This document shows positions 45,901-54,354 of a stretch of 64,000 nucleotides of DNA, piece after piece. The DNA comes from Arthrobacter sp. EPSL27 (GTDB lineage Bacteria > Actinomycetota > Actinomycetes > Actinomycetales > Micrococcaceae), in contig NZ_LNUT01000004.1 in NCBI RefSeq assembly GCF_001512305.1, positions 1,105,392 through 1,169,391 of the forward strand, in the 5' to 3' direction. Every line of letters starts with the position of its first letter. Positions within the stretch are counted from its first letter, which is position 1. The translations under genes and the position numbers were made by a program. The notes beneath the pieces are model-generated. The model had not been told where the DNA came from. It worked only from the letters and a program-made list of their open reading frames with translations, and did no database searches.

Positions 45901-46360
45901 GACCTACGGCAACCTCTCGGTCCTGGACACCCGCGACTACCTCTTCGGGCTGCAGCGCGGTGCCGAGCACGAGATCGAGCTGGAAAAGGGCGTCCGCCTG
46001 ATCGCCTCGCTCGAGGCCGTGTCCGAGCCGGACGAGAAGGGCATGCGCACCGTGATGTGCACCCTCAACGGCCAGTCCCGGCCGGTGGTGGTGCGCGACC
46101 GTTCGGTCGTCAGCAACGTCAAGGCCGCCGAACGCGCCGACACCTCCCAGCCGGGCCAGGTGGCCGCACCCTTCGCCGGCGCCGTCACCCTGACCGTTAA
46201 GGCCGGGGAAACGGTCAAGGCCGGCGACACGGTCGCCACCATCGAGGCCATGAAGATGGAAGCGTCCATCACGACGCCGGTGGCCGGCACCGTTTCGCGG
46301 CTCGCCGTCGGCGCGATCGAACAGGTCCAGGGCGGGGACCTGCTCCTCGTCGTCGAGTAA
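42965..46360 (+). CDS. pyc: Pyruvate carboxylase
   Basis: 1131 aa, ATG 42965 (CAGGAGAAGT upstream). It carboxylates pyruvate to oxaloacetate, an anaplerotic step. The biotin carboxylase domain (1-450) begins FSKILVANRGEIAIRAFRAG with GGGGRGMRRV and EMNPRIQVEHTVTEE. The carboxyltransferase domain (~530-810) has DTTFRDAHQSLLATRVRTRD. The biotinyl Lys is in ATIEAMKMEASITTPVAGTV near the C-terminus. Single-chain form of full length. It refills oxaloacetate also used by PrpC. Confidence 0.96.
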   Translation: MFSKILVANRGEIAIRAFRAGYELGAKTVAVFPHEDRNSIHRQKADEAYLIGEEGHPVRAYLDVDEVVRVAKEAGADAIYPGYGFLSENPRLARSAAAAGITFVGPPAEVLELAGNKVAALEAARKAGVPVLKSSRPSKDVDELIAAADEIGFPVFAKAVAGGGGRGMRRVDTREALPEALQAAMREADAAFGDPTMFLEQAVLRPRHIEVQILADAEGNVMHLFERDCSIQRRHQKVIEIAPAPNLDEGIRQALYRDAVKFAKALNYVNAGTVEFLVDTVGERAGQHVFIEMNPRIQVEHTVTEEVTDVDLVQAQLRIAAGETLADLGLSQDTVRLRGAALQSRITTEDPANGFRPDVGKITGYRSAGGAGVRLDGGTVYSGAEISPHFDSMLVKLTCRGRDYPTAVARARRALAEFRIRGVSTNISFLQAVLDDPDFIAGNVATSFIDERPELLKARVSADRGTKLLTWLADVTVNKPNGELTVHTDPAGKLPALPNAEARPGSRQQLQELGPEGFAKALREQNAVAVTDTTFRDAHQSLLATRVRTRDLVAAAPAVSKLLPELLSVEAWGGATYDVALRFLGEDPWDRLAALRKALPNVCLQMLLRGRNTVGYTPYPEEVTVAFVNEAAKTGIDIFRIFDALNDVNQMAPAIRAVRETGTAVAEVALCYTADMLDPEETLYTLDYYLELAQKIVDAGAHILAIKDMAGLLRPAAAARLVTALRERFDLPVHLHTHDTAGGQLATLLAAVDAGVDAVDVASASLAGTTSQVSASALVAALAHTPRDTGLSLANVCALEPYWEAVRRVYAPFESGLPGPTGRVYRHEIPGGQLSNLRQQAMALGLGERFEAIEDMYTAADRILGRLVKVTPSSKVVGDLALHLVGLNADPADFNENPQKYDIPDSVIGFLSGELGDPPGGWPEPFRTKALQGRKTKVRDVELSAEDSAALKSDSRTVQQTLNRLLFAGPTKDYQKSVETYGNLSVLDTRDYLFGLQRGAEHEIELEKGVRLIASLEAVSEPDEKGMRTVMCTLNGQSRPVVVRDRSVVSNVKAAERADTSQPGQVAAPFAGAVTLTVKAGETVKAGDTVATIEAMKMEASITTPVAGTVSRLAVGAIEQVQGGDLLLVVE

Positions 46361-46381
46361 CCGCCCGCCGGCAGGCAAGCA

Positions 46382-46415
46382 AAAGGGACCCTCCGCCACG
46401 GCGGAGGGTCCCTTT
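46382..46415. terminator. Terminator between pyc and the acyl-CoA ligase
   Basis: 15-bp perfect stem AAAGGGACCCTCCGC / GCGGAGGGTCCCTTT with loop CACG, A/T-ended on both sides, between converging genes. Confidence 0.92.
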
Positions 46416-46430
46416 GTGCGTGGCTGGCCG

Positions 46431-48251
46431 CTAGACCTGGGTGGGGCGCGGCGTGCCGTACATTTCCTCGATGACGTTCTCGAAGTCCTTCATCACCTGG
46501 GCCCGCTTGACCTTCATCGAGGGCGTCAGGTGCCCGGAGGCCTCCGTGAAGTCGGCAGCGACGATCCGGAAGGACTTGATCGCCTCGGCCTGGGACACGG
46601 ACTGGTTGGCGCCGTTGATGAGCTCCTGCACGGCGGCTTTGACCACCGGGTGCTCGGTGGCTTCGGCGAGGGTGGTGGAGGCGCGCAGCCCGTGGCGGTG
46701 CAGCCAGCCGGGCAGGGCCTCCTCGTCGAGGGTGACCAGCGCGCCGATGAAGGGGCGGTTGTCGCCCACCACCAGCACCTGGGAGACCAGCGCGTCGGCG
46801 CGGATCTGGTCCTCCAGGAGGGCCGGGACCACGTTCTTGCCACCGGCCGTGACAATGATTTCTTTCTTGCGGCCCGTGATGGTCAGGAAGCCCTGCTCAT
46901 CGAGCTGGCCGATGTCGCCCGTGCGGAGCCAGCCGTCCTCGAAGGACTCGGCGGAGAGGTCCTCGCGCTTGTAGTAGCCGCGCATGACGCACACGCCCTT
47001 GGCGAGGATCTCGCCGTCGTCGGCGATCTTCACGGCGTTGCCGGGGATCGGGGCGCCGACCGTGCCGATTTTGATCAGGTCGGGCGTGTTTACGGTGACG
47101 GGGGCCGTGGTCTCCGTCAGGCCGTAGCCCTCGAGGATCTGCATGCCGATGCCCTGGAAGAAGTGCCCCAGCCGTTCGCCCAGCGGGCCTCCGCCGGACA
47201 CCGCGTGGGCCACCTCGCCGCCCATGGCGGCGCGGAGCTTGCTGTAGACGAGCTTGTCGAAGACGGTGTGCTTGAGTTTGAGGCCCAGGCCCACCTTCCC
47301 GGCCTGGCGGGCCCGGGAGAACTCGATCGCCGTGTCCGCGGCGCGGTGGAAGATGGCGCCCTTGCCGCCGTCCTCGGCCTTGGTCAGCGCCGAGTTGTAG
47401 ACCTTCTCGAAGACCCGCGGCACCGCAAGGATGAATGTCGGCTTGTAGCTCTGCAGGTCCGGCAGGAGGTTCTTGATGTCGGGCGTGTGCGCCACGGTGA
47501 CACCGGCGGCGACGGCCAGCACCGAAATGAAGCGTGCGAACACGTGGGCCAGCGGCAGGAACATGATGGTGCGGGCGTGCTCGTGGACGATTTTGTTCAG
47601 CGACGTTGCCAGGGCGTTTTCGGAGAGTTCGACGAAGTTGCCGTGGGTCAGCTCGCAGCCCTTCGGCCGGCCGGTGGTGCCCGAGGTGTAGATGATGGTG
47701 GCAAGGTCCGTCAGGGAGGCCTGGCTGCGCCGCGCCTCAAGGTCCTCGTCGCTGACGGACGCGCCGGCGGCACGGACCTCGTCGAGGCCGGCTCCTTCGA
47801 GCTGCCAGACGTGGGCCAGGTCGGTGAGGCCCTCGGAGGTGGCGGCCTGCCGGATGATGTTCTCGTGGTGGGCGGACTCGCCGAACGCGGCGACAGCGCC
47901 GGAGTCACCGAGGTTCCAGGCGACCTGGGAGGGGGAGGAGGTCTCGTAGATCGGCACGGAGACGGCGCCGGCGAACCAGATGGCAAAGTCGATCAGTGCC
48001 CACTCGTACCGGGTGCGGGACATGATGCCCACCCGGTCGCCGGCTCCGACGCCGCTGGCCATCAGGCCTTTGGCCAGCAGGGAGACATCGGCCAGGAACT
48101 CGGTGGCGCTGATGTCCTGCCACTGGCCGGCGTCGTCCAGGCGGGAGAACAGGGCCGGGTTCGATCCCTTGGCGGCCTGGCGAAGGACCAGGTCCGTCAC
48201 ATTCGTTTCCGGGGGGACGGTGACCAGGGGCGGGACACTGATTTCTCGCAC
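46431..48251 (-). CDS. Long-chain fatty acid-CoA ligase (FadD15 type)
   Basis: 606 aa from GTG 48251, chosen because AAGGAG is 5 nt upstream; ATG 48272 is in frame but lacks a site. It activates long-chain fatty acids via acyl-AMP. Motifs: TIIYTSGTTGRPKGCELTHG, GYGLTETTAPVTVNTP, DGWLRTGDIGQLDEQGFLTI, GRKKEIIVTAGGKNVVP. The arrangement matches FadD15 (Rv2187) at the head of the aroG/pknL/mraZ region. Probably membrane-associated. Confidence 0.92.
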   Translation of the reverse strand: MREISVPPLVTVPPETNVTDLVLRQAAKGSNPALFSRLDDAGQWQDISATEFLADVSLLAKGLMASGVGAGDRVGIMSRTRYEWALIDFAIWFAGAVSVPIYETSSPSQVAWNLGDSGAVAAFGESAHHENIIRQAATSEGLTDLAHVWQLEGAGLDEVRAAGASVSDEDLEARRSQASLTDLATIIYTSGTTGRPKGCELTHGNFVELSENALATSLNKIVHEHARTIMFLPLAHVFARFISVLAVAAGVTVAHTPDIKNLLPDLQSYKPTFILAVPRVFEKVYNSALTKAEDGGKGAIFHRAADTAIEFSRARQAGKVGLGLKLKHTVFDKLVYSKLRAAMGGEVAHAVSGGGPLGERLGHFFQGIGMQILEGYGLTETTAPVTVNTPDLIKIGTVGAPIPGNAVKIADDGEILAKGVCVMRGYYKREDLSAESFEDGWLRTGDIGQLDEQGFLTITGRKKEIIVTAGGKNVVPALLEDQIRADALVSQVLVVGDNRPFIGALVTLDEEALPGWLHRHGLRASTTLAEATEHPVVKAAVQELINGANQSVSQAEAIKSFRIVAADFTEASGHLTPSMKVKRAQVMKDFENVIEEMYGTPRPTQV

Positions 48252-48409
48252 GGTAGCTCCTTTGATATCCATAGACCCGCGAGGGGTACGACTAACACTA
48301 GTATGTGGCCCAAGGCATGTGTGTTCTACAACACGTACTGGCGAGTAACTTACCATTTTGGCAGCCCCGCGGCCGAGCCGGAGCGCTCCGGAGAATAAGA
48401 TGGGGAACC

Positions 48410-49513
48410 ATGCACACACCTATGCCCGGCCAGCAGCCCGGCCCGTACCGCAGGAGGGCCGCCTGGCGGCGCCGGGCACTTGGCGGAGGGGCCGCGGGAG
48501 CGGCCGGCGCACCGTCCGGGCAGGGGTTCCGCGAGCACCTGCGGCTGGGCCGGAAGGGCCTCGCCATCGGCGTCGACATCGGCGGCACCAAAGTGGCGGC
48601 CGGCGTGGTGGACGCGGAGGGCCGGATCCTGGCCCAGGCCCGGCGTTCCACCCCCGGCAACGACCCCCGCGCCGTGGAGCGTGTGATCGTCGAACTGGTC
48701 GAGGAACTCGGCGCAGGCCACCGGATCTGGTCCGTGGGCATCGGCGCGGCAGGCTGGATGGACCTCGACGGCGGCACGGTGCTGTTCAGCCCCCACCTGG
48801 CCTGGCGCAACGAACCCCTCCGGGACAACCTGCAGCGCCTGCTCCGCCGCCCGGTGCTGCTGACCAACGACGCCGACGCCGCCGCCTGGGCGGAATGGCG
48901 CTTCGGCGCCGGGCAGGGCCAGAACCGCCTGGTCTGCATCACCCTCGGCACCGGCATCGGCGGTGCCATGGTGATGGACGGGCGGCTGGAGCGCGGACGC
49001 TTTGGCGTGGCGGGAGAGTTTGGCCACCAGATCATCATGCCGGGCGGCCACCGGTGCGAGTGCGGCAACCGGGGCTGCTGGGAGCAGTACGCCTCCGGCA
49101 ACGCGCTGGGACGCGAAGCCCGGGAACTCGCCGCCGCCAATTCCCCCGTGGCCCAGGAACTGCTCAAGGCGGTGGACGGCGACGTCGACCGCATCACGGG
49201 CGTGGTGGTCACCGAGCTGGCCAAGGCCGGCGACCCCACTTCGCGGGAGCTGCTCGAGGACGTCGGGGAATGGCTGGGGCTGGGCCTCGCCAACCTTGCC
49301 GCGGCGCTGGATCCGGGCAAGTTCGTCATCGGCGGAGGGCTCTGTGATGCCGGCGAACTCCTGGTCGGCCCGGCGCGGAAGGCGTTCGCCCGGAACCTCA
49401 CCGGCCGCGGCTTCCGGCCGGCTGCGGAGATCGAGCTGGCGGCGCTGGGACCGAATGCCGGCCTCATTGGTGCCGCGGACCTGTCCCGGGTCACAAGCCG
49501 CATGCACAGCTAG
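48410..49513 (+). CDS. ROK-family glucokinase
   Basis: 367 aa from ATG 48410. The first ~50 residues are Arg/Gly/Ala-rich and not part of the fold. The ATP site AIGVDIGGTKVAAGVVDAEG, the catalytic LTNDADAAAWAEWRFG, the Gly-rich TLGTGIGGAMVMDG and the ROK zinc signature HRCECGNRGCWEQYASGNAL are all present. It phosphorylates glucose to glucose-6-phosphate with ATP (polyphosphate use cannot be judged). Divergent from the acyl-CoA ligase. TAAGAT 8 nt before the start may be a -10 box. Confidence 0.9.
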   Translation: MHTPMPGQQPGPYRRRAAWRRRALGGGAAGAAGAPSGQGFREHLRLGRKGLAIGVDIGGTKVAAGVVDAEGRILAQARRSTPGNDPRAVERVIVELVEELGAGHRIWSVGIGAAGWMDLDGGTVLFSPHLAWRNEPLRDNLQRLLRRPVLLTNDADAAAWAEWRFGAGQGQNRLVCITLGTGIGGAMVMDGRLERGRFGVAGEFGHQIIMPGGHRCECGNRGCWEQYASGNALGREARELAAANSPVAQELLKAVDGDVDRITGVVVTELAKAGDPTSRELLEDVGEWLGLGLANLAAALDPGKFVIGGGLCDAGELLVGPARKAFARNLTGRGFRPAAEIELAALGPNAGLIGAADLSRVTSRMHS

Positions 49514-49531
49514 CAGCCGGCTGGCCGGCTG
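49514..49531. terminator. Hairpin after the glucokinase gene
   Basis: 8-bp arms CAGCCGGC / GCCGGCTG with a 2-nt centre, directly after the stop, in a GCCGGCT-rich stretch between converging genes. No T-run. Confidence 0.5.
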
Positions 49532-49572
49532 CCGGGCCGGCTACCGGGCCAGCACCGCCTGGGCGGGAGGCG

Positions 49573-50235
49573 CTAGAGGCGTGCCCCGTCGTCGTATTCG
49601 TCCTTCTCGCCCGGCAGCTTCATGATGAGGAAAACCACGGACGCCGCGAAGGCGGCCACCATGCCGAGAATGGCCATCAGCGGGGCGGAACGCCAGAACA
49701 TGGCGGACATGAGCAGGGCCACGGGACCGCCCACGGCCCCCAGCCAGGCCAGCACCGTCATCGGGTCGGCTCCGGCGAGGCTGGGCGGCTCCTCGGGCAC
49801 AAAGTCGCCCGGGAGATGCAGATCATCGTCGTCCCCTGCCTCGGAGTCCCGGGGCCCGGAAACCCCCGGGCGGTCATCCCCGCCGGCTGCTCCGTCCGGG
49901 GCTCCCGCGCCGGCGCCCCCGCCGGCCAAAGCCTGGGCCTGCCGCTCCTTTGCGGACAGCTCCACCGGTGCCCCGCCGGACAGGCCCAGCGGGTCGAAGT
50001 CGCTGAACGGCCGGGGCGCCGCGGGAGCCTTGGCATCGGGGCCGGCTGCGGCAGGCAGCCCCGGTCCGCTCCCGCCGTCGCGGACTGCCGGAGTTCCGGA
50101 GCCGGTGTCCGGGACCTTGCCCTCCAGCCGCGCCACCAGGTCCAGCCAGACCGCGTCGTCCTGGTTGGCGCGCGGATCCGGGGAATCGGGGTCAGGGGAA
50201 TCGGGATCAGGCGAAGCGGGGTCCGGTCTAGTCAT
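49573..50235 (-). CDS. Hypothetical membrane protein
   Basis: 220 aa from ATG 50235, inside the end of the following hydrolase gene (8-nt overlap). Residues 1-20 are SPDPD repeats from 15-nt DNA units. The middle (~25-150) is Pro/Gly/Asp-rich and soluble. Two membrane helices lie near the C-terminus (VLAWLGAVGGPVALLMSAMF and LMAILGMVAAFAASVVFLIM), followed by a short charged tail. This resembles actinobacterial proteins annotated only as 'conserved membrane'. Function unknown. Probably co-transcribed with the two hydrolases upstream. Confidence 0.72.
   Translation of the reverse strand: MTRPDPASPDPDSPDPDSPDPRANQDDAVWLDLVARLEGKVPDTGSGTPAVRDGGSGPGLPAAAGPDAKAPAAPRPFSDFDPLGLSGGAPVELSAKERQAQALAGGGAGAGAPDGAAGGDDRPGVSGPRDSEAGDDDDLHLPGDFVPEEPPSLAGADPMTVLAWLGAVGGPVALLMSAMFWRSAPLMAILGMVAAFAASVVFLIMKLPGEKDEYDDGARL
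50174..50218 (-). repeat. 15-nt tandem repeat (3 copies) at the 5' end of the membrane-protein gene
   Basis: On the + strand the units read GGATCCGGGGAATCG, GGGTCAGGGGAATCG and GGATCAGGCGAAGCG, coding repeated SPDPD on the minus strand. Confidence 0.85.
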
Positions 50236-51031
50236 CTGCCGTGTCCTTCTGGCTAGCGTGGGCGGCACCCGGATCTCCTCCCGCAACCAGCGACCGGATG
50301 AAGTCGGCCGAGCCGCGGAAGATTTCCGGCGCATCGTTGTCCATCGTAGCCACGTGGTAGCTGTTTTCCAGCCGGATCACCTCCAGCGGGGCGCGGGCCA
50401 GCCCGCGCCGCAGGGCCTCCATGCTGGTCTCGGAGACCACATGGTCCACCGTCGAACGGTAGACCCGCACCGGGGCCGAGATCCGGGGGAGCAGCCGGCG
50501 CGTGTCCTTGAACAGCTTGTTCAGCTCGTACGCCGCGGCGACCGGCGTCCGCGGGTAGGCGCCCTCGTCGATCCCCTCCTTAAGGATGTCGTTGGCGATC
50601 GCGGGGGTGCTCTTGAGCACGAACCGAAGGATCCCGGCCAGCGGTGCCCGGGGATCGTCGATAACGAGGCCGGGATTGACCAGCACGGCCCCGGCCACCG
50701 GGCGGGTGGCCGCAACCCGCAGCGCCAGCGCCCCGCCCATGGACAGCCCGGCCACGGCGACGTGATCGCATTCGCCGGCGAGCTCCACGTAGGCGGCGTC
50801 GATGGCAGCGGCCCAGTCCTGCCAGTGCGTGCGGGCCAGTTCCTGCCAGCTGGTGCCGTGCCCGGGCAGCAGCGGCATGCGCACGGCGAAGCCGGCGTCC
50901 GCCAGGGAGCGGGCCCAGTCCCGGACGCCGTGCGGGCTGCCCGTGAAGCCGTGCGACACCACGACGCCGGTCCGGGGGCCGGTCCCGGTGAACGGGCTGC
51001 TGAACGGGCTGTGGTCCGGCAAAGCGGTCAT
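50228..51031 (-). CDS. Alpha/beta hydrolase (carboxylesterase/monoacylglycerol-lipase-like), copy 2
   Basis: 267 aa from ATG 51031. Nucleophile Ser in VAGLSMGGALALRVAA, oxyanion loop VSHGFTGSPHGVRDWARSLA, and the C-terminal His in LENSYHVATMDNDAPEI. This is the pattern of small bacterial carboxylesterases such as Est30. It overlaps its upstream paralogue (51028-51834) by 4 nt, and the two are similar along their whole length. Substrate is probably a short acyl ester or monoacylglycerol (inference). Confidence 0.88.
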   Translation of the reverse strand: MTALPDHSPFSSPFTGTGPRTGVVVSHGFTGSPHGVRDWARSLADAGFAVRMPLLPGHGTSWQELARTHWQDWAAAIDAAYVELAGECDHVAVAGLSMGGALALRVAATRPVAGAVLVNPGLVIDDPRAPLAGILRFVLKSTPAIANDILKEGIDEGAYPRTPVAAAYELNKLFKDTRRLLPRISAPVRVYRSTVDHVVSETSMEALRRGLARAPLEVIRLENSYHVATMDNDAPEIFRGSADFIRSLVAGGDPGAAHASQKDTADD

Positions 51032-51834
51032 GGGGCCTCCGGGTCTCGGGTGGCGGGCTGGGCTGGGGCTGGTGCTGCTGCGTGGCTGAGGAAGAACCGG
51101 GCAGAGCGGTCGAAGATCAGGGGAGCGTCGACGTCGAGCGTGGCCACATGGCCGCTGTCCGGCAGCCCCACCACTTCCAGTTCCCGCGACCCCAGCCGCT
51201 GCCGCAACAGTTCCAGGGAGGTGGGCGGAACCACGACGTCGGACGCGGACTTGAAGACCAGCGCGGGGGCCGTGACATCGGGCAGCCCGCGCCGCGCCGC
51301 CCTGAAGAGGCGGCTCAGCTGGTGGACGGCCTCCAGCGGCGTGAGCGAGTAGTCGCCGTCGTTGGTGGTCACGGGCGCCGGGTTTGGTTCCTCGACCGGA
51401 ACCGTGGTGCGCCGCACGTGTTTCAGCAGGCCGACGTAGCGCACCCGGCGGTCGTAGAAGCTCAGCCCCGGGTTCACGACGGCCACGCCGGCCACCGGGT
51501 GGCGGGCCGCGGCGCGCAGCGCGATGGCCCCGCCCATGGAGAGCCCCGCCACGAAGCAGCTCCGGGTTCCCGCGGCGAGGTCCAGATAGGCGTCCTCGAA
51601 GGCCGTGTACCAGTCGCGCCAGCCGTGCCGGGCCAGGTCGCGCCAGTCCGTGCCGTGCCCGGGAAGCAGCGGGACGGATACGGCGAAGCCCTGCCTGGCC
51701 AGGTGTTCGGCCCACGGAAGCACGCTGTGGGGGCTGCCGGTGAAGCCGTGGCAGATGGCCACGCCGATGCCCGCATTCCCGCCGTGGCCGGGATAACTGA
51801 ACGCTGCGGGCGCCAGGGGAGTGCTTGCGGTCAT
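51028..51834 (-). CDS. Alpha/beta hydrolase (carboxylesterase-like), copy 1
   Basis: 268 aa, ATG 51834. Same layout as the downstream copy: ICHGFTGSPHSVLPWAEHLA, VPLLPGHGTDWRDLARHGWR, nucleophile Ser in VAGLSMGGAIALRAAA, His in LPDSGHVATLDVDAPL. It is the first gene of the three-gene minus-strand operon and diverges from plsC (51947), whose product also handles acyl groups. Confidence 0.88.
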   Translation of the reverse strand: MTASTPLAPAAFSYPGHGGNAGIGVAICHGFTGSPHSVLPWAEHLARQGFAVSVPLLPGHGTDWRDLARHGWRDWYTAFEDAYLDLAAGTRSCFVAGLSMGGAIALRAAARHPVAGVAVVNPGLSFYDRRVRYVGLLKHVRRTTVPVEEPNPAPVTTNDGDYSLTPLEAVHQLSRLFRAARRGLPDVTAPALVFKSASDVVVPPTSLELLRQRLGSRELEVVGLPDSGHVATLDVDAPLIFDRSARFFLSHAAAPAPAQPATRDPEAP

Positions 51835-51946
51835 GAGCCCATCGTGTCACTGTTCCGGACAAAACTCACTAGAGTAGGGTGTCATTTGAAGTCCTGGCCG
51901 GGTCCCCTGCAGGGCAGGCCAGACGCCTTCGGGAGAGGTTCACCAC

Positions 51947-52717
51947 GTGTTTTATTGGTTCATGAAGACGTTCGTTCTCGGACCGGTGCTGAAGACGCTT
52001 TTCAGGCCCTGGGTCAAGGGACTGGACAACGTCCCCGCCGAGGGCGCCGCCATCCTGGCCTCCAACCACCTCTCGTTCTCCGATTCCATCTTTATGCCGC
52101 TGATGGTGCCCCGCCCCGTGGTGTTCCTCGCCAAGTCGGAGTACTTCACCGGCACGGGCATCAAGGGCCGGCTGACCGCAACGTTCTTCCGGCTCACCAA
52201 CCAGCTGCCGATGGACCGCTCCGGCGGGGCGGCGTCCGCCCTCTCGCTCAACGCCGGCATGGACGTCCTTAAAAACGGTTCCCTCCTGGGCATTTACCCG
52301 GAGGGCACCCGCAGCCCGGATTCGCGCCTGTACCGGGGCAAGGTCGGGGTGGCTCGGCTGGCGCTGCAGGCCCGCGTGCCCGTGATCCCCGTGGCCATGA
52401 TCGGCACCGACAAGGTCCAGCCGATCGGCAAGCGGATGCCCAACATCCGCCGGATCGGAATGATCTTCGGCGAGCCGCTCGACTTCAGCCGGTACTACGG
52501 CATGGAGGATGACCGCCTCATCCAGCGCTCCGTGACGGACGAGATCATGTACGAACTGATGCGGCTCTCCGGCCAGGAATACGTCGACGAGTACGCCGCC
52601 GTCGTCAAGCTCCGCCTCGCCGGGAAAGCCACCGAGGTTCCCGGCGACGGAGCGGCAGGCTCCGGCGCGCCGGACGGCGGCGCGGCGAATGGCGGCGCGG
52701 CACCAAACAGTGCCTAG
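51947..52717 (+). CDS. 1-Acyl-sn-glycerol-3-phosphate acyltransferase (PlsC family), second copy
   Basis: 256 aa, GTG 51947 after GGGAGAGG. Motifs ILASNHLSFSDSIFMPLM (HxxxxD) and GIYPEGTRSPDSRLYRGKVG, then VPVIPVAMIGTDKVQPIG. Membrane phospholipid synthesis. It sits between the hydrolases and DAHP synthase as Rv2182c does near Rv2178c. The last ~20 residues are Gly/Ala-rich, coded by 15-nt repeats. Confidence 0.9.
   Translation: MFYWFMKTFVLGPVLKTLFRPWVKGLDNVPAEGAAILASNHLSFSDSIFMPLMVPRPVVFLAKSEYFTGTGIKGRLTATFFRLTNQLPMDRSGGAASALSLNAGMDVLKNGSLLGIYPEGTRSPDSRLYRGKVGVARLALQARVPVIPVAMIGTDKVQPIGKRMPNIRRIGMIFGEPLDFSRYYGMEDDRLIQRSVTDEIMYELMRLSGQEYVDEYAAVVKLRLAGKATEVPGDGAAGSGAPDGGAANGGAAPNSA
52643..52702 (+). 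repeat. 15-nt tandem repeat (4 copies) at the 3' end of the second plsC
   Basis: Units GGCGACGGAGCGGCA, GGCTCCGGCGCGCCG, GACGGCGGCGCGGCG and AATGGCGGCGCGGCA, coding GDGAA/GSGAP/DGGAA/NGGAA. Confidence 0.75.
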
Positions 52718-52784
52718 GCCGGGCGTGTGACGGTCCCGGTCCGGTCAATGACGGCCGGGGGCCGACGTTCGACGCCGGGGCAAC

Positions 52785-52790
52785 TATCCT
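52785..52790 (+). promoter_or_regulatory. Putative -10 box of a leaderless aroG transcript
   Basis: TATCCT ends 6 nt before the GTG start at 52797, the TANNNT-N6-GTG spacing of leaderless actinobacterial messages. No Shine-Dalgarno sequence is present. Confidence 0.5.
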
Positions 52791-52796
52791 TAGAGG

Positions 52797-54230
52797 GTGA
52801 CTGAGCTATCTGCGCCTTCGGCCTTCCCCCTGAACAGTTCCCTGAGCGGCTCGCCCTTTGCGGGTTCCGCGCTGACCAGCACCGCCCAGAGCGGTGCGGC
52901 GAACTATCCGGGACTGGATCACTGGCGGGAGCTGCCCGCCTCCCAGCAGCCGGACTGGTCCGACAAGGCCGTCTTCGAGGCGTCCGTCAAGGAACTCTCC
53001 GTCCTCCCGCCGCTGGTGTTTGCCGGCGAGGTGGACATCCTGCGCGAACGGCTTGCCGCCGCCGCGCAGGGGAAGGCCTTCCTGCTCCAGGGCGGGGACT
53101 GCGCGGAAACCTTCGAAGCCGCCACGGCGGACAAGATCAGCGCCCGCGTCCGGACCATCCTGCAGATGGCCGTGGTGCTCACCTACGGTGCCGCCATGCC
53201 GGTCATCAAGATGGGACGCATGGCCGGGCAGTTCGCCAAGCCGCGTTCCTCCAACTTTGAGACCCGCGAAGACGTCACGCTGCCGGCCTACCGGGGTGAC
53301 ATCGTCAACGGCTACGACTTCACGCCGGAGTCCCGCGCCCACGATGCCAGCCGGATGCTCAAGGCCTACCACACCTCCGCCTCCACCCTGAACCTGATCC
53401 GCGCGTTCACGCAGGGCGGTTTCGCCGACCTGCGGCTGGTGCACCAGTGGAACAAGGGCTTCACCGAAAACCCGGCCCACGCGCGCTACGAATCCCTGGC
53501 CCGCGACATCGACCGCGCCATCAAGTTCATGGCCTCCTGCGGTGCTGACTTCGAGGCGCTCAAGCGGGTGGAGTTCTACGCGAGCCACGAGGCGCTGCTG
53601 CTGGACTACGAACGCGCGCTGACCCGCATCGACTCCCGCACCGGGTTCCCCTACGACACCTCCGCGCACTTCCTCTGGATCGGTGAGCGCACGCGCGAAC
53701 TGGACCACGCGCACGTCGACTTCCTCTCCCGGGTGCGCAACCCCATCGGCGTGAAGCTGGGGCCGGGCACCAGCGGCGACGACGCGCTGCGCCTGATCGA
53801 CAAGCTGGACCCGGACCGCGAACCGGGACGCCTGACGTTCATCTCCCGGATGGGCGCCGGCAACATCCGCGAGAAGCTGCCCCCGATCGTGGAGCGCGTC
53901 ACCGCCTCCGGCGCCCAGGTGCTCTGGGTGACCGACCCCATGCACGGCAACACGGTCACCTCACCCAACGGGTACAAGACCAGGAACTTCGACGACGTCA
54001 TCGACGAGGTGCGCGGGTTCTTCGAGGTCCACCACACGCTGGGGACGGTTCCCGGCGGCCTGCACGTCGAGATGACCGGCGACGACGTCGCCGAGTGCCT
54101 TGGCGGCGCGGACCCCGTGGACCAGGAAGCATTCCTGGACCGCTACGAATCGGTCTGCGACCCGCGCCTGAACCACATGCAGTCCCTGGAGATGGCGTTC
54201 CTGGTGGCCGGCGCCCTGGCCAAGCGCTAA
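52797..54230 (+). CDS. aroG: 3-Deoxy-7-phosphoheptulonate synthase, class II
   Basis: 477 aa, GTG 52797. First step of the shikimate pathway: PEP plus erythrose-4-phosphate to DAHP. Class II (plant-type) features: AFLLQGGDCAETFEAATADK with the metal-binding Cys, KMGRMAGQFAKPRSSNFETR, WIGERTRELDHAHVDFLSRV, RMGAGNIREKLPP and WVTDPMHGNTVTSPNGYKTR. Full length, as in Rv2178c. It converges on the PASTA kinase, with a strong terminator between them. Confidence 0.95.
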   Translation: MTELSAPSAFPLNSSLSGSPFAGSALTSTAQSGAANYPGLDHWRELPASQQPDWSDKAVFEASVKELSVLPPLVFAGEVDILRERLAAAAQGKAFLLQGGDCAETFEAATADKISARVRTILQMAVVLTYGAAMPVIKMGRMAGQFAKPRSSNFETREDVTLPAYRGDIVNGYDFTPESRAHDASRMLKAYHTSASTLNLIRAFTQGGFADLRLVHQWNKGFTENPAHARYESLARDIDRAIKFMASCGADFEALKRVEFYASHEALLLDYERALTRIDSRTGFPYDTSAHFLWIGERTRELDHAHVDFLSRVRNPIGVKLGPGTSGDDALRLIDKLDPDREPGRLTFISRMGAGNIREKLPPIVERVTASGAQVLWVTDPMHGNTVTSPNGYKTRNFDDVIDEVRGFFEVHHTLGTVPGGLHVEMTGDDVAECLGGADPVDQEAFLDRYESVCDPRLNHMQSLEMAFLVAGALAKR

Positions 54231-54246
54231 GGACAGGTCCAAACCC

Positions 54247-54290
54247 AAACACGCTCCGCCCGGCTGGTTCCAGCCGGGCGGAGCGTGTTT
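54247..54290. terminator. Bidirectional terminator between aroG and the PASTA kinase
   Basis: 20-bp perfect stem AAACACGCTCCGCCCGGCTG / CAGCCGGGCGGAGCGTGTTT with loop GTTC; A/T ends on both strands. Confidence 0.93.
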
Positions 54291-54354
54291 AAGGGGTGCA
54301 GCCGGTACGGTGCGGTCTGTCCGCTCAGGTCCATCCTGGTCCGGGTGGACCTGG

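Noticed and set aside
44480..46399. 639-codon minus-strand frame opposite pyc
   Set aside because: Shadow of pyruvate carboxylase; composition follows third-position GC bias only.
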